Positions 45,024-55,917 of a stretch of DNA of 64,000 nucleotides are shown piece by piece (positions within the stretch are counted from its first letter, which is position 1; each line of letters starts with the position of its first letter). This DNA is from Microvirga sp. BSC39 (GTDB taxonomy: Bacteria > Pseudomonadota > Alphaproteobacteria > Rhizobiales > Beijerinckiaceae), in contig NZ_JPUG01000073.1 of NCBI RefSeq assembly GCF_000739015.1, positions 1-64,000 on the forward strand, given 5' to 3'. The notes under the pieces were generated by a model. The model had not been told where the DNA came from, made no database searches, and worked only from the letters and a program-made list of their open reading frames with translations. Made by a program: the position numbers and the translations under genes.

Positions 45024-45066
45024 ACAAAAGAGAAGCGCTCCCGGAAAGTTCTCCGGAAGCGCCTTT
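45024..45066 (-). terminator. terminator after GNAT gene
   Basis: On the minus strand, GGCGCTTCCGGA pairs with TCCGGGAGCGCTT around a short loop and is followed by CTCTTTT. It begins right after the GNAT stop, separating that unit from obgE. Confidence 0.65.
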
Positions 45067-45069
45067 GTG

Positions 45070-45720
45070 TTAGCTCGCGAGAGAGATCTCCCGCTCCACC
45101 TCGACCTCGAGGGAGAGCGGCTCGCGCACGAAGCCGGTGTGGCCCCAGGCCTTCAGGCTCTCCCAGGTGCGCCGGTCGAGCCGGAAGTGATCCACCGGAT
45201 AGAGGCCGCACCGGGCCGGCAGCTCGGAGAGCCCCGCGCCCTGATAGGCGAAGCCGCACTTTTCCAGCACCCGCCGGGATCCTGGGTTGATCACCCGGGC
45301 GCAGGCCGTGACCTCGTCCTCCTGGCCATAGGCGAAGAAGGCGTCGATCAGGGCCCGGACCGCCTCCGTGGCATAGCCCTTGCCCCAGTAGGGGGTGCCG
45401 AGCCAGTAGCCCAGGTTCGGCTTGCCCGTGTCCGGATCAGGCCCGATTCCCACCATGCCGATGAGGCTGTTGGGCTTGCCCTTCGGCGTGATGGCGAGCT
45501 GCAGGCCCTGGCCGTCCGCATTGGACCGCCTGGACTGGAAGATAAATCGCTCGGCGGCGTCCGGATTGTACGGATGCGGAATTCGCGCCGTCATCTCCGC
45601 GACCGCTTTCTCCCCGGCGAGGCGTACGATGGCTTGAGCATCCGCAAGACGGGCCCAGCGCAGCCACAGGCGGCGGGTCTCGAGGCGGAAAACATCGTCA
45701 CGGGTGAGGTCGGGAAACAT
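45070..45720 (-). CDS. GNAT family N-acetyltransferase (RimJ/RimL-like)
   Basis: A 216-residue acetyltransferase with the GNAT fold: ETRRLWLRWARLAD start, LGYWLGTPYWGKGYATEAV acetyl-CoA loop near residue 110, and NPGSRRVLEKCGF near 145. The family acetylates protein N-termini or small molecules; no substrate can be named. It recurs between rpmA and obgE in Rhizobiales, suggesting a ribosome-related role. ATG 45720 has GGAGC upstream. Confidence 0.9.
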   Translation of the reverse strand: MFPDLTRDDVFRLETRRLWLRWARLADAQAIVRLAGEKAVAEMTARIPHPYNPDAAERFIFQSRRSNADGQGLQLAITPKGKPNSLIGMVGIGPDPDTGKPNLGYWLGTPYWGKGYATEAVRALIDAFFAYGQEDEVTACARVINPGSRRVLEKCGFAYQGAGLSELPARCGLYPVDHFRLDRRTWESLKAWGHTGFVREPLSLEVEVEREISLAS

Positions 45721-45756
45721 CGTCTTGCTCCGATCCGTTGGGCCCTCCCTGGGCCC

Positions 45757-45794
45757 GGAAAACACGAAGGGGAGGTGGACATCCCACCTCCCCT
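45757..45794 (-). terminator. terminator after rpmA
   Basis: A perfect 11-bp stem AGGGGAGGTGG / CCACCTCCCCT (45768-45778, 45784-45794) is followed on the minus strand by TCGTGTTTT. It lies between rpmA and the GNAT gene, so GNAT may have its own promoter or depend on readthrough. Confidence 0.75.
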
Positions 45795-45899
45795 GTCGAT
45801 CTCGGATTGGAGCTTGGCCTTTAGGGGGCCTGTCTGGAGCTCTTCATCCGCCGGGTCGGTGTGATGCCGGCGGGAGCTCCTTCGTTTCGCTCTCGCCGT

Positions 45900-46166
45900 T
45901 TACTCTGCGGCCTCTTGGGCCGGTACGACCGATACGAATGCTCGGCCTTGACGCGTCAGGAATCGGACTCGGCCATTGGCCGTGGCAAAGAGGGTGTGGT
46001 CTTTGCCCATGCCGACATTCGCGCCGGCATGCCATTTGGTGCCGCGCTGACGAATAATGATGTTGCCGGCGACAACCTGCTGATCGCCGAAGCGCTTCAC
46101 GCCCAGACGACGGCCTGCCGAGTCGCGACCGTTGCGAGACGAACCGCCTGCTTTCTTATGAGCCAT
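45900..46166 (-). CDS. rpmA: 50S ribosomal protein L27
   Basis: An 88-residue protein whose N-terminal tail reaches the peptidyl-transferase centre. MAHKKAGGSSRNGRDS and the RLGVKRFGDQ and IIIRQRGTKWH blocks are universal L27. No N-terminal propeptide is present. It lies 120 bp downstream of rplU in the standard L21-L27 operon. Confidence 0.98.
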   Translation of the reverse strand: MAHKKAGGSSRNGRDSAGRRLGVKRFGDQQVVAGNIIIRQRGTKWHAGANVGMGKDHTLFATANGRVRFLTRQGRAFVSVVPAQEAAE

Positions 46167-46286
46167 GGGTAACTCCCGTGTTCCTTAAACTGAGCCCTGC
46201 CTTTCGGCGGAGCCGGCGCAGCCTCTTCGGCCGCTGCCTCGTGTTCTAACCTGACCTAAAGCCGCTGACCGGCTCTCGCCCTGACC

Positions 46287-46598
46287 TTACGCGCGGATCT
46301 CGGTGATCCGCACCACGGTGTAGTCCTGGCGATGCCCGCGCTTGCGGCGCGAATTCTGGCGACGGCGCTTCTTGAAGGAGATGACCTTCTCGCCGCGGGT
46401 GTGTTCCACCACTTCGCCTGCCACGGTCACGCCCTGCATGAGGGGGGCGCCCACCTGGGTCTTGCCGTCGTTCGTGACCATGAGAACCTGGTCGAAGGTA
46501 ACGGCGGTGCCCGGCTCGCCTGCGAGCGTGGCGACGGTGATGACGTCGTTGGCGGCAACGCGATACTGCTTGCCGCCGGTCTTGATCACTGCGAACAT
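46287..46598 (-). CDS. rplU: 50S ribosomal protein L21
   Basis: A 103-residue 50S protein. FAVIKTGGKQYRV at the start and FKKRRRQNSRRKRGHRQDYT near the end are diagnostic. ATG 46598 has GAGG about 7 bp upstream; eight codons further up have no homology. A strong promoter at 46743-46771 lies 145 bp upstream. Confidence 0.98.
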   Translation of the reverse strand: MFAVIKTGGKQYRVAANDVITVATLAGEPGTAVTFDQVLMVTNDGKTQVGAPLMQGVTVAGEVVEHTRGEKVISFKKRRRQNSRRKRGHRQDYTVVRITEIRA

Positions 46599-46742
46599 CT
46601 TGATCCTCGTGTTCAAACCCAAGTCTCAGCGGGGACAACCCCGCCGGATTGGCTTTTTGGCAGTTTCCGGCTTCGGTTCACGGCAGCCTCAGGCCACCGC
46701 ATGGATATGCGCAGGCACTCGTGCCCGCCCATAGAGGACGCC

Positions 46743-46771
46743 TATCTACGGGCACCCCCGGTCTTTGTCAA
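46743..46771 (-). promoter_or_regulatory. promoter of rplU-rpmA
   Basis: On the minus strand, TTGACA (46766-46771) and TAGATA (46743-46748) are 17 bp apart. The predicted start near 46736 gives a leader of about 137 nt before rplU, long enough for autoregulation by the protein. Confidence 0.65.
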
Positions 46772-46861
46772 TCAAAAACCTTGCTTTTGGCGCTTGAAGC
46801 GCCGCCAAGCCCATGATATCCACCCCGCCTCAACCAGCGGGCTTACACGCCTTCGCACCCC

Positions 46862-46951
46862 GGAGAGGTGGCAGAGTGGTTGAATGCACCGCACTCGAAA
46901 TGCGGCATACGGGCAACCGTATCGGGAGTTCGAATCTCCCCCTCTCCGCCA
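46862..46951 (+). tRNA. tRNA-Ser (CGA)
   Basis: A 90-nt class II tRNA. GGAGAGG pairs with CCTCTCC, the anticodon arm is CCGCA-CTCGAAA-TGCGG (anticodon CGA), there is a long variable arm, the T-loop is AGTTCGAATCT, and CCA is encoded. It reads UCG. A decayed integrase gene starts 72 bp after it, so it was probably used as an attachment site. Confidence 0.95.
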
Positions 46952-47023
46952 TTCCTGCCCAAAACCGAGCGTTCACCTTAAATCCAGGCTCCACATAGGT
47001 TTCATGCCGCCCGAGTGGCACAC

Positions 47024-48110
47024 ATGATCCTTGCAATGGCACGTCCCTGGAAGCATCCCGAGACCGGCGTCTACTGCTTCCGCGGGCGGGCTCCCACCCG
47101 CCTCCTCACGTCTGTAGGCAAGCGCGAGGGAAAAGCGCAGCCTCCGGACCAAAGACTGGTCTGAGGCTGAGGCCCGATACGGGGACGTAGCCCAGGAGAT
47201 TTGGGCGCAGGAATCGGTGTGGGCCCGTTTTGCCCCATCCGGGAGAGCACGTCCTCGGGATCGCTTCTTGGGCCGAGCCCGCTGGCGCGGCCTTGTCGAC
47301 GGAATTCGGGCCGAGCATGGGATTATGCCCGATCCGGCATCCCTGCGCCGATTGATGCATGCAGCCTTGGATGCTGTTCGTCAGCCTAACGAGCGTCTTG
47401 AGCGCGCCGCTAGCGGGAATTACCGCCCAGATCCGATGGCAGACCGCTTCCCAACATGGACGCCAGCGCTCCAAACGCCGATCCGCGCGCCCGCCCCTAC
47501 CCTGCCCTTCGAGCATTGGTGGGGCGTCTACCAGGAGCGAGCCAAGCTCGCGCCCAGGAGCGCGTCAAGCGATAGTCCGGCACCCTTCGCCGCATGGTGA
47601 GCCATGTGGGAAGCGGTGATCTTGCGAACATCACCCGTGAGCAACTGATAGAATGGAAGAATGCCCTTCTTGATGAGGGTCTCAACCCGCTGAGCGTTCG
47701 GGATGCCTGTCTTGCCTCGGCCAAGGCCTTGTTCTCCTTCCTCGTCAGTGAAGGAAAGCTCGATGGGAATCCGGCATTGGGGATCGAGGTTGCCGTGTCG
47801 ATGAGGGCAAAGTTGCGGGACCCCGAGTTCACGGATACCGAGGCTGAAACCATCCTATCCGCGACACTGGCTCCATTCAGCAACCTCATCTCACCTGAAC
47901 ATGCTGCGGCCCGGCGTTGGGTGCCATGGCTCTGTGCCTATCTTGGCGCACGCGTCAATGAGTTGACCCAGCTGCGCCCTGAGGATGTTAAGGAGTGAAC
48001 AGGAACCCGTAGGCTGCCCGACCGGCGCAGTGAGCCATTTTCCTGCTGGGTCCTCAGGATCATGCCCGAGGCCGTCAGCGTGAAGACCCACTGCACCGGC
48101 GGGTGGAGAT
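47024..48110 (+). pseudogene. tyrosine recombinase (integrase) pseudogene
   Basis: Fragments of one phage-type integrase run in order in different frames. The first is ARPWKHPETGVYCFR from 47036. The frame shifts at about 47132 and continues as EKRSLRTKDWSEAEARYGDVAQEIW. A second shift near 47555-47563 and an in-frame TAG at 47573 interrupt it. Then 47594-47998 encodes the core-binding domain (LANITREQLIEWKNALL) and the start of the catalytic domain with the first catalytic Arg (AYLGARVNEL). After the stop at 47996, VLRIMPEAVSVKTH is still readable near 48050-48090. The second Arg and the Tyr are lost. It cannot be functional. Confidence 0.88.
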
Positions 48111-48196
48111 CAGTGTTGAGAGCACCTAGGCCGTTGGCTTTTCTCTACGAACAGGCCGAAACCTTTGCATGATAGTGTCTGGGTCGGAAGTGATGT

Positions 48197-48652
48197 TCAG
48201 CTCGCCTGCTTATGAGCCGATCTGCGAGTGCGTTCGAACTCATTGAGGTCAAGTGCCAGGGCGAACAGCTTTTCCCATTTCACCTTGGTCGGATCGATAG
48301 GTCCGCCGAAACCATGGCTCAGATAGACTTCCTGGACATCGATAGACCGCATGGCGCCGCCCATGGTCCACTCCGGGAAGGAGCGCTCTGCGACGTCACG
48401 CGTGTTCATGACGGTCGACATTCCATGACGGGTATCACGGGCAATCCTAGTGTAGGTCTCTGAGACTTTCGCGCGATCACCCTCCAGGATCTGGACAAAC
48501 CAGGACTTGTCGAAGATCAGGTACCCGGTGATGCCATCGCGGCCATTGTTGCGCTGAGACGCCGATAGAATCTCGCGCAGGTTGATGAGCTGAGTTCTGT
48601 CGTCCCCCGGCGTCTTGTTGCGGCTGTAATAGATGAGTTGGTGAACGGTCAT
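48197..48652 (-). CDS. BLUF domain blue-light sensor protein
   Basis: A 151-residue single-domain flavin photoreceptor. The key residues are all present: Tyr8 (LIYYS), the Asn in QRNNGRDGITG, Gln54 in WFVQILEG, and Trp95/Met97 in FPEWTMG. It should bind FAD and show the BLUF photocycle. Only ~50 residues follow the domain, so it must signal through a separate partner. ATG 48652 has GGAG upstream. It is divergent from the PAS gene at 48820. Confidence 0.92.
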   Translation of the reverse strand: MTVHQLIYYSRNKTPGDDRTQLINLREILSASQRNNGRDGITGYLIFDKSWFVQILEGDRAKVSETYTRIARDTRHGMSTVMNTRDVAERSFPEWTMGGAMRSIDVQEVYLSHGFGGPIDPTKVKWEKLFALALDLNEFERTRRSAHKQAS

Positions 48653-48819
48653 CGGGCAATCTCCACTGCGAGCTTCCTCCCCGCTGGCGCTATTCAGCCT
48701 CAAAACATTCTAATGAACCGCTAATTTGAGGGCTGGCACACCCGAGCTCATGAATGGCAAAGGAAAATCTTCATTAACACAATCTGAATTAAAGCTGGTT
48801 GCTCACCCAAGGTACTATT

Positions 48820-49266
48820 ATGGATGTAACGGCTCTTATCCCCATTCTTGCGGATCGATTTCCGATCCCGGTCGTAATCACAGGGTCAGTTCTTGCTCAC
48901 CCGGGGCCGGTTATCAGTTACGTGAATCCAGCCTTTGAGCAGATGGCGGGTTACTCGAAGGGCGAGTTGATCGGTCAGTCCCCGAGAGTCCTTCAAGGTC
49001 CGCGCACGTCACCACACACCAAGCGAGTCATGATGCGCACGCTCTTGCGCGGCCAGCGCTTTCATGGGTTCCTCACCAACTACCGCAAAGGGGGAGAGGA
49101 GTATCAGTGCGAGGTCGATGTCCGTCCGCTTCACGACACCGCAGGACAGGTGGGTGCATTCATTGCCTTTGAGCGAGAGGTTGTAAGACGTCGGGGCAGG
49201 CCCTCAAGCCATAGCAGGTTCATAGCCCTCGACAACGTGGAGATCACCGGCCTCTTTGCGATCTAG
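48820..49266 (+). CDS. PAS domain protein, LOV-like but without the photoactive cysteine
   Basis: A 148-residue protein containing one PAS domain (about residues 12-125): VISYVNPAFEQMAGYSKGELIGQSPRVLQGPRT, then the NYRKGGEEYQCEVDVRPLHD block. This is the layout of short LOV proteins, but the GRNCRFLQ motif reads GQSPRVLQ, with Pro55 in place of the flavin-binding Cys. It is not a classic LOV receptor. It may bind another ligand or form a dimer with a partner. AAGG lies 7 bp before ATG 48820. It is divergent from the BLUF gene. Confidence 0.85.
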   Translation: MDVTALIPILADRFPIPVVITGSVLAHPGPVISYVNPAFEQMAGYSKGELIGQSPRVLQGPRTSPHTKRVMMRTLLRGQRFHGFLTNYRKGGEEYQCEVDVRPLHDTAGQVGAFIAFEREVVRRRGRPSSHSRFIALDNVEITGLFAI

Positions 49267-49774
49267 CTATCCAGTCTCGTCGTTAAATAGACCGGGTCAA
49301 AGAAACATTTGGTCTTCCTGATCTAGGTTGTGCAGATGAACTCGTATGGGTGAGGCCCTTCACGGTCTTGGGTCATCGGGCGAAGTATAGACGCCTGCGA
49401 AGACAGCCAGATGCTGCTGGAGGTGGTCATGTGGATGCGGCGAAGTAAGCCCCGATTTGAACCTACGGAACAGTGTGCCGAGCAGTTCGGACAACGCCCG
49501 GAATGGAGATCGCGGCCGGGAACTGCTCCTCCAGTTCCTCGGATATCGGTCCGATGGAATGCGAGATTGTCGGAGGCCTAAGATTCGGCTGTGGGTCAAT
49601 GAGTAACGATCAGCAGACGAAATGAAGGTCCGCTCACCGCGACATGAGCAGACCAAAGCGTTTCTTCCGGGATGGGCCATCACCGGACATTCTGAAGCGC
49701 TGAGGATCTTGGGGAAGCCTCCACATCGGCGAGCACCTAGCCTATCTTCCGGCGGGGGCACATGCCTCATTCGC
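49267..49774. other. gene-poor stretch between the PAS gene and the epimerase remnant
   Basis: 508 bp in which I see no supported gene, RNA or repeat. A very short open frame at 49645-49704 begins MSRPKRFF but stops after 20 codons. A 144-codon frame on the minus strand (49360-49794) has the composition of random coding and no recognisable motif. The stretch looks like decayed sequence, like the pseudogenes on either side. Confidence 0.4.
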
Positions 49775-50467
49775 TCAAGACACCGGACGATCAATTGCTT
49801 GACACCGCTCCACGATAAACGTGCAGCTTGCTGTCATCGTATTATCCGGCGCCAATATGCGAAGTCCATGAAACTCCAGGTCTGGAGGCAGGTTGTGCGC
49901 ATCAACAGCATGGCTAACAGGCTCGAAGCAGAAGAAGCCTGCGTCCTCCGAAGGAGAGTAAAGAATGAAATGGGCAAGCTCGGAACTTGCACGACACCGC
50001 AGCGTAAGGTTTCTGCTTGGCCACGTGACCGTTGCTTCACCGGCCCAGTCATCAAACCATCGTGAGATGAACCCGCTTGGCAACCTTGCACCACCCTCGA
50101 AGTTCCACTCAGGATGCATCGAAACGGGTACATTCTCCTTCGGCAGCATCGCCTCGTCAGATAACCACATCGAAACTGCCGATGCCTTTAGCAACGTATC
50201 AGGCGTGCGGGGCATCCAGGGGTGGAACCCAAGACCGTATGGGAGAGGAAAGCGGCTGAGATTGGTCACGCTGACATCCATCCGCATGGCAGAGTGCGTG
50301 AGCGTGTAAGTCAACCGCGCGTGATAGTGAAAGGGTCCGGGGCCAAACGACGTCATGGTCAGCACGACGGATGTCTTCGTTGCCTCCAAGACTGACCATC
50401 TCGACGAGAATGCGTTGCCATGAACGGCGCAGGGCTGATTTGGAACATTCGGCTTGGGTACCAGTCT
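49775..50467 (-). pseudogene. aldose 1-epimerase (galactose mutarotase) remnant, N-terminus missing
   Basis: About 230 codons of a galactose mutarotase-like protein: PNQPCAVHGNAFSSRWSVLEAT, then PYGLGFHPWMPR and the C-terminal EPVSHAVDAHNLP (with the Glu-equivalent region). Family members are about 290-340 residues, so about 80-100 N-terminal residues are missing. An in-frame TAA at 50468-50470 lies directly upstream of the first recognisable codons, and no ATG start lies before the conserved His strand. If translated from the TTG at 50387-50389, a 204-residue fragment would result. It lies on the minus strand in an accessory patch. Confidence 0.78.
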
Positions 50468-50691
50468 TTATAGCCCCGGGATGACGCCTACGGAGGTTGC
50501 CGAACGCGCAAAGGCGACGCTTCGTTCGTACGATGTTGCGATGAAAAGTGTTACATCAAAAGATCAGATCCAAATGGCCGAACCCTGAGTGCTTCAGGCG
50601 TAAGGACAGCGGAGTAAGGCAAAATATGAGTTTGGAACGGTCTGACGCCTTCAACGAAACTCCGTTGCCTGGGGGCATCTCAGGAGAGCAG

Positions 50692-50958
50692 ATGCTGTAC
50701 TTCTTTCATGTTCAGCTGAAGGAGGACGTCGTATGCGACACCTCGGGTGTAGAACTTCCGGACATTGAGTCTGCACGGTCAATAGCCTTGCAAAGTGCCA
50801 GGGAGTTGGTGGCAGAAGCCGTCAGGTTGGGCCGGGATACCGACTTCGAGGCCATTCTTGTTGCAGATGTTCATGGCTCGCCTATCATCCATGTCGCTGC
50901 AGGAGATGTAGTTCCTAATAGCCTGCGGCATCAAACGCGCTCTCCAGCATTGCTCTAG
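50692..50958 (+). CDS. DUF6894 family protein
   Basis: An 88-residue protein. MLYFFHVQLKEDVVCDTSGVELPD is the standard start of the DUF6894 family (YFFHV … D..G.ELPD), and a long helix with SARELVAEAVRLGRD follows. These small proteins are abundant in Methylobacteriaceae and Bradyrhizobium and have no assigned function. AGGAGAG lies 5-11 bp before ATG 50692. The frame is open to 50548 without further homology. It is 39 bp upstream of ppc. Confidence 0.8.
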   Translation: MLYFFHVQLKEDVVCDTSGVELPDIESARSIALQSARELVAEAVRLGRDTDFEAILVADVHGSPIIHVAAGDVVPNSLRHQTRSPALL

Positions 50959-50997
50959 GGGTTCGATGATCAAGATCACTGCAGCGGGATTCATGCC

Positions 50998-53784
50998 ATG
51001 TCCCTGATCAACCCCGATGTTACGCCCGAGAAAGACTTCCCGCTCCGCGATGACATTCGCCTCTTGGGGCGCCTGCTGGGCGACACAATCCGCGAGCAGG
51101 AGGGGGAGGCGGCCTTCGAGATTGTGGAGCGCATCCGCCAGACTTCGATCCGCTTTCATCGCGACGAGGACGAGGTGGCTCGCCGCGAGCTTGAGACGAT
51201 CCTGAACAGCCTCTCGCGCGGGCGTACGAATCAGATCATCCGCGCCTACAGCTACTTCTCGCATCTAGCGAATATCGCCGAGGACCAGCACCACGTACGG
51301 CGCTCGCGCGCTCATGCGATGGCGGGTGCCCATGCCATGACGGCGCCGGCTCCGCGGGAGGGCACGCTGGCGCGGGCTCTGAAGCTCGTGCAGGAGACCG
51401 GCATCAGCCAAGCGGCCTTGCAAGCCTTCTTCTCGTCAGCCCTGGTCTGTCCCGTTCTAACGGCCCATCCGACGGAGGTGCGCCGCAAGAGCACCATCGA
51501 CCGGGAGATGGAGATCTCGCAGATCCTGGCGCAGAGGGATCGTCAGGACCTGACGCCCGAAGAGGAGGTCGCCTGCCAGGAGAGCCTGCGCCGTGCGATC
51601 CTGACTCTGTGGCAGACGAGCATCCTGCGTCGCAACCGGCTGAAGGTGATCGACGAGGTCAATAACGGCCTGTCATATTACGACTACACCTTTTTCAAGG
51701 AGTTGCCGCGAGTTTACGCCTCATTGGAGGATCAGCTTGCAGCAATCGATCCTGTTTGGGAAACCACTGAACTTCCCTCCTTCCTGCGGATGGGCAGCTG
51801 GATCGGCGGTGACCGGGATGGCAACCCCTTTGTAACAGCGGATGCTCTGCGTCAGGCTCTTCTGCTTCAGAGCAAGCATGCGCTCGCCTTTTACCTGGAG
51901 GAACTGCATTGCCTCGGGGCCGAGCTGTCCCTCGACGGCCGCTACGTGAATGTGTCCGATGAGGTGCAGGAGCTCGCCAAGGCATCACCCGATTCATCGC
52001 CTCATCGCCAGGACGAGCCCTATCGCCGCGCGATTACGGGCATGTATGCACGCCTTGCCGCCACGGCTGCCGCGCTCGGCCATGGCGATATCGCTCGTCA
52101 TGCCGTGGGCGATGCACCCGCCTATTCAAGTGTCGAGGAATTCGCAGGCAATCTGTCGGTTCTTCATCGCTCTCTGCTGTCGAACGGATCGGGATCGCTG
52201 TCGCGCGGGCGTCTGCGCAAGCTGCGCCGCGCTGTCGATGTGTTCGGCCTCCATCTCGCAAGCCTCGATATGCGCCAGAACTCCGACGTGCATCAGCGCG
52301 TCGTGGCGGAGCTGTTCGAGAAGGCGATGCCGGGCACGGGCTATGAGGCTCTGTCGGAGGAGAAGCGTGTAGCATTGCTCCTGGAAGAGCTCAGGACGCC
52401 AAGGCCTTTGACCTCACCCTATCTCGACTATTCGGCTGAGACGTCATCGGAACTCGCCATCGTTCACGAAGCCGCCGAGGCCCATCGGCGCTACGGCCGC
52501 GCAGCTGTGCCAAATTACGTGATCTCGAAGGCCAGCGACCCGTCCGATATACTGGAGGTGGCCCTGCTCCTCAAGGAGGCAGGCCTGCTGCGCCCGCGCG
52601 AAGGCGAGATTTATGTCAACATCATCCCGTTGTTTGAAACCATCGCTGACCTTCGCCACTGCAGCCATGTCATGGATGCACTTTTTGCCTTGCCTGACTA
52701 CATGCGATTGCTGCGCAGTCGTGGGCAGGCGCAGGAGGTGATGCTCGGCTATTCCGACAGCAACAAGGATGGCGGATTCCTCACCTCCGGCTGGGAACTC
52801 TACAAGGCCGAGATCGAGTTGGTCGATGTCTTCAAGCGTCATGGCGTGGCCCTTCGCCTCTTCCATGGCCGCGGCGGATCGGTCGGTCGCGGCGGCGGAC
52901 CAAGCTATCAAGCGATCCTCGCACAGCCAGGCGGTGCCGTGCAGGGCGCCATCCGCATCACGGAACAGGGAGAGGTGATCGCCGGCAAGTACTCGAACCC
53001 CGACCTTGGGCGTCGCAACCTGGAGATCCTAGCCGCTGCCACGCTCGAAGCCTCCCTGCTGCATTCCGGCCAGCCTGCGCCGCGTGAGGAATATCTGCAG
53101 GCCATGGAGGAACTCTCCAACAGCGCCTTCACGGCCTATCGTGCCCTCGTCTACGAGACGGAAGGCTTCGAACGCTATTTCTGGGAATCCACCGTCATTG
53201 GCGAGATCGCCAATCTCAACATCGGCAGCCGCCCCGCCTCGCGCACGAACTCCCGGCGCATTGAGGATCTGCGGGCCATTCCGTGGGTGTTCGGCTGGGC
53301 GCAATGTCGCCTGATGCTGCCCGGGTGGTACGGGTTCGGTTCGGCCGTGAATGCCTGGTTGGAGAAAAGACCCGAGACTGGCCTTGCCCTGCTGCAGGAA
53401 ATGTACCGGGAATGGCCGTTCTTCCAGGCGTTGCTCTCGAACATGGACATGGTGCTGGCCAAGAGTAACATCGCCATCGCGTCCCGCTATGCGAACCTTG
53501 TGGAGGACGAGGCCCTGCGCAACGCCATCTTCCCGCGCCTGCGGCACGAGTGGGAGGATTCAATCAAGCAACTGCTCGCCATCATGCAGCAGCAATCGCT
53601 GCTCGACGGAAATCCGCTTCTCGCCCGCTCGATCCGTAACCGCTTCCCCTACCTGGATCCGCTGAACCATCTGCAGATCGAGCTTCTGAAGCGCCACCGC
53701 TCCGGCGATGCCGACGAGCAGGTGGTGCAAGGGATTCACCTGTCCATCAACGGCATCGCGGCAGGCCTGCGCAACAGCGGCTAG
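50998..53784 (+). CDS. ppc: phosphoenolpyruvate carboxylase
   Basis: The 928-residue, full-length PEPC makes oxaloacetate from PEP and bicarbonate, an anaplerotic reaction. The catalytic histidine is H157 in LTAHPTEVRRKS. GYSDSNKDGGFLTS near residue 580 and FHGRGGSVGRGGG near 622 are the second and third catalytic blocks. The C-terminal IAAGLRNSG is the regulatory-site end. No interruption was seen. The start ATG 50998 lacks a strong ribosome site. It adjoins the accessory patch but is itself a core enzyme. Confidence 0.97.
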   Translation: MSLINPDVTPEKDFPLRDDIRLLGRLLGDTIREQEGEAAFEIVERIRQTSIRFHRDEDEVARRELETILNSLSRGRTNQIIRAYSYFSHLANIAEDQHHVRRSRAHAMAGAHAMTAPAPREGTLARALKLVQETGISQAALQAFFSSALVCPVLTAHPTEVRRKSTIDREMEISQILAQRDRQDLTPEEEVACQESLRRAILTLWQTSILRRNRLKVIDEVNNGLSYYDYTFFKELPRVYASLEDQLAAIDPVWETTELPSFLRMGSWIGGDRDGNPFVTADALRQALLLQSKHALAFYLEELHCLGAELSLDGRYVNVSDEVQELAKASPDSSPHRQDEPYRRAITGMYARLAATAAALGHGDIARHAVGDAPAYSSVEEFAGNLSVLHRSLLSNGSGSLSRGRLRKLRRAVDVFGLHLASLDMRQNSDVHQRVVAELFEKAMPGTGYEALSEEKRVALLLEELRTPRPLTSPYLDYSAETSSELAIVHEAAEAHRRYGRAAVPNYVISKASDPSDILEVALLLKEAGLLRPREGEIYVNIIPLFETIADLRHCSHVMDALFALPDYMRLLRSRGQAQEVMLGYSDSNKDGGFLTSGWELYKAEIELVDVFKRHGVALRLFHGRGGSVGRGGGPSYQAILAQPGGAVQGAIRITEQGEVIAGKYSNPDLGRRNLEILAAATLEASLLHSGQPAPREEYLQAMEELSNSAFTAYRALVYETEGFERYFWESTVIGEIANLNIGSRPASRTNSRRIEDLRAIPWVFGWAQCRLMLPGWYGFGSAVNAWLEKRPETGLALLQEMYREWPFFQALLSNMDMVLAKSNIAIASRYANLVEDEALRNAIFPRLRHEWEDSIKQLLAIMQQQSLLDGNPLLARSIRNRFPYLDPLNHLQIELLKRHRSGDADEQVVQGIHLSINGIAAGLRNSG

Positions 53785-54324
53785 GAGGAGTCCAAAACGG
53801 GCGTTCTGCCCCTCCCGTAGATCGAACTGTCAGGTTCGCGGTAGTTCCGGGTCCATGACGGGCTCCCAGGCATGAACATGATGTCCGTATTGCGGCTTCC
53901 GTCTCCCAACCGCTCGTCCCTATCCTGACCGGGAACTGGTTCAACCTAAATCCACCGCTTACCGAGCCAGTCCAGGACGACCTGTCCCCGTCCGGTGCCA
54001 GCAGCAGACATTCCAACGCAATGGTGCAGTTCTGCGCCGGAATTCCTCCTATAACTCGCGCCATCGATGGTGACGGGTTTGAAATGCCCCCTGCGCCCGA
54101 TCGCTTCCCCGTGTTCAGCACCGGCGGGATGGCGCCTCCGATCGCCAGGACGGGCCCGGATCCTGAGCTGCGCGGCCTGCCTCGTGGCCTGCCGAGGAGA
54201 ATGACCGGACCGGTCAAGGGAGGCTTTGCTCCATTCTGCTCGACGCGGAGGAACCCATCGACGGTTACTGGATTCGTCTCTCGTTGCCCTCCAGCCAATT
54301 CTTTCCAGCAGCGGAGCGATCATC
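53785..54324. other. intergenic region between ppc and the GH13 gene
   Basis: 540 bp with no supported gene. Two overlapping open frames of about 100-180 codons, one per strand, have no recognisable motifs and look like GC-rich chance frames. The region has no clear repeat. It must hold the promoter of the glucosidase gene, but I could not fix one. Confidence 0.4.

Positions 54325-55917
<1,593 letters not shown>

Noticed and set aside
47594..47998. Treating the 134-aa integrase piece as a functional gene
   Set aside because: Homology continues upstream and downstream in other frames, and the second Arg and the Tyr of the active site are absent.
48820..49266. Calling the PAS protein a LOV photoreceptor
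   Set aside because: The flavin-adduct cysteine is replaced by proline and the adjacent Asn by Ser.
53747..54298. 183-codon minus-strand frame in the ppc-GH13 gap
   Set aside because: It overlaps the 3' end of ppc, shows no motif or ribosome site, and is a typical chance frame at this GC content.
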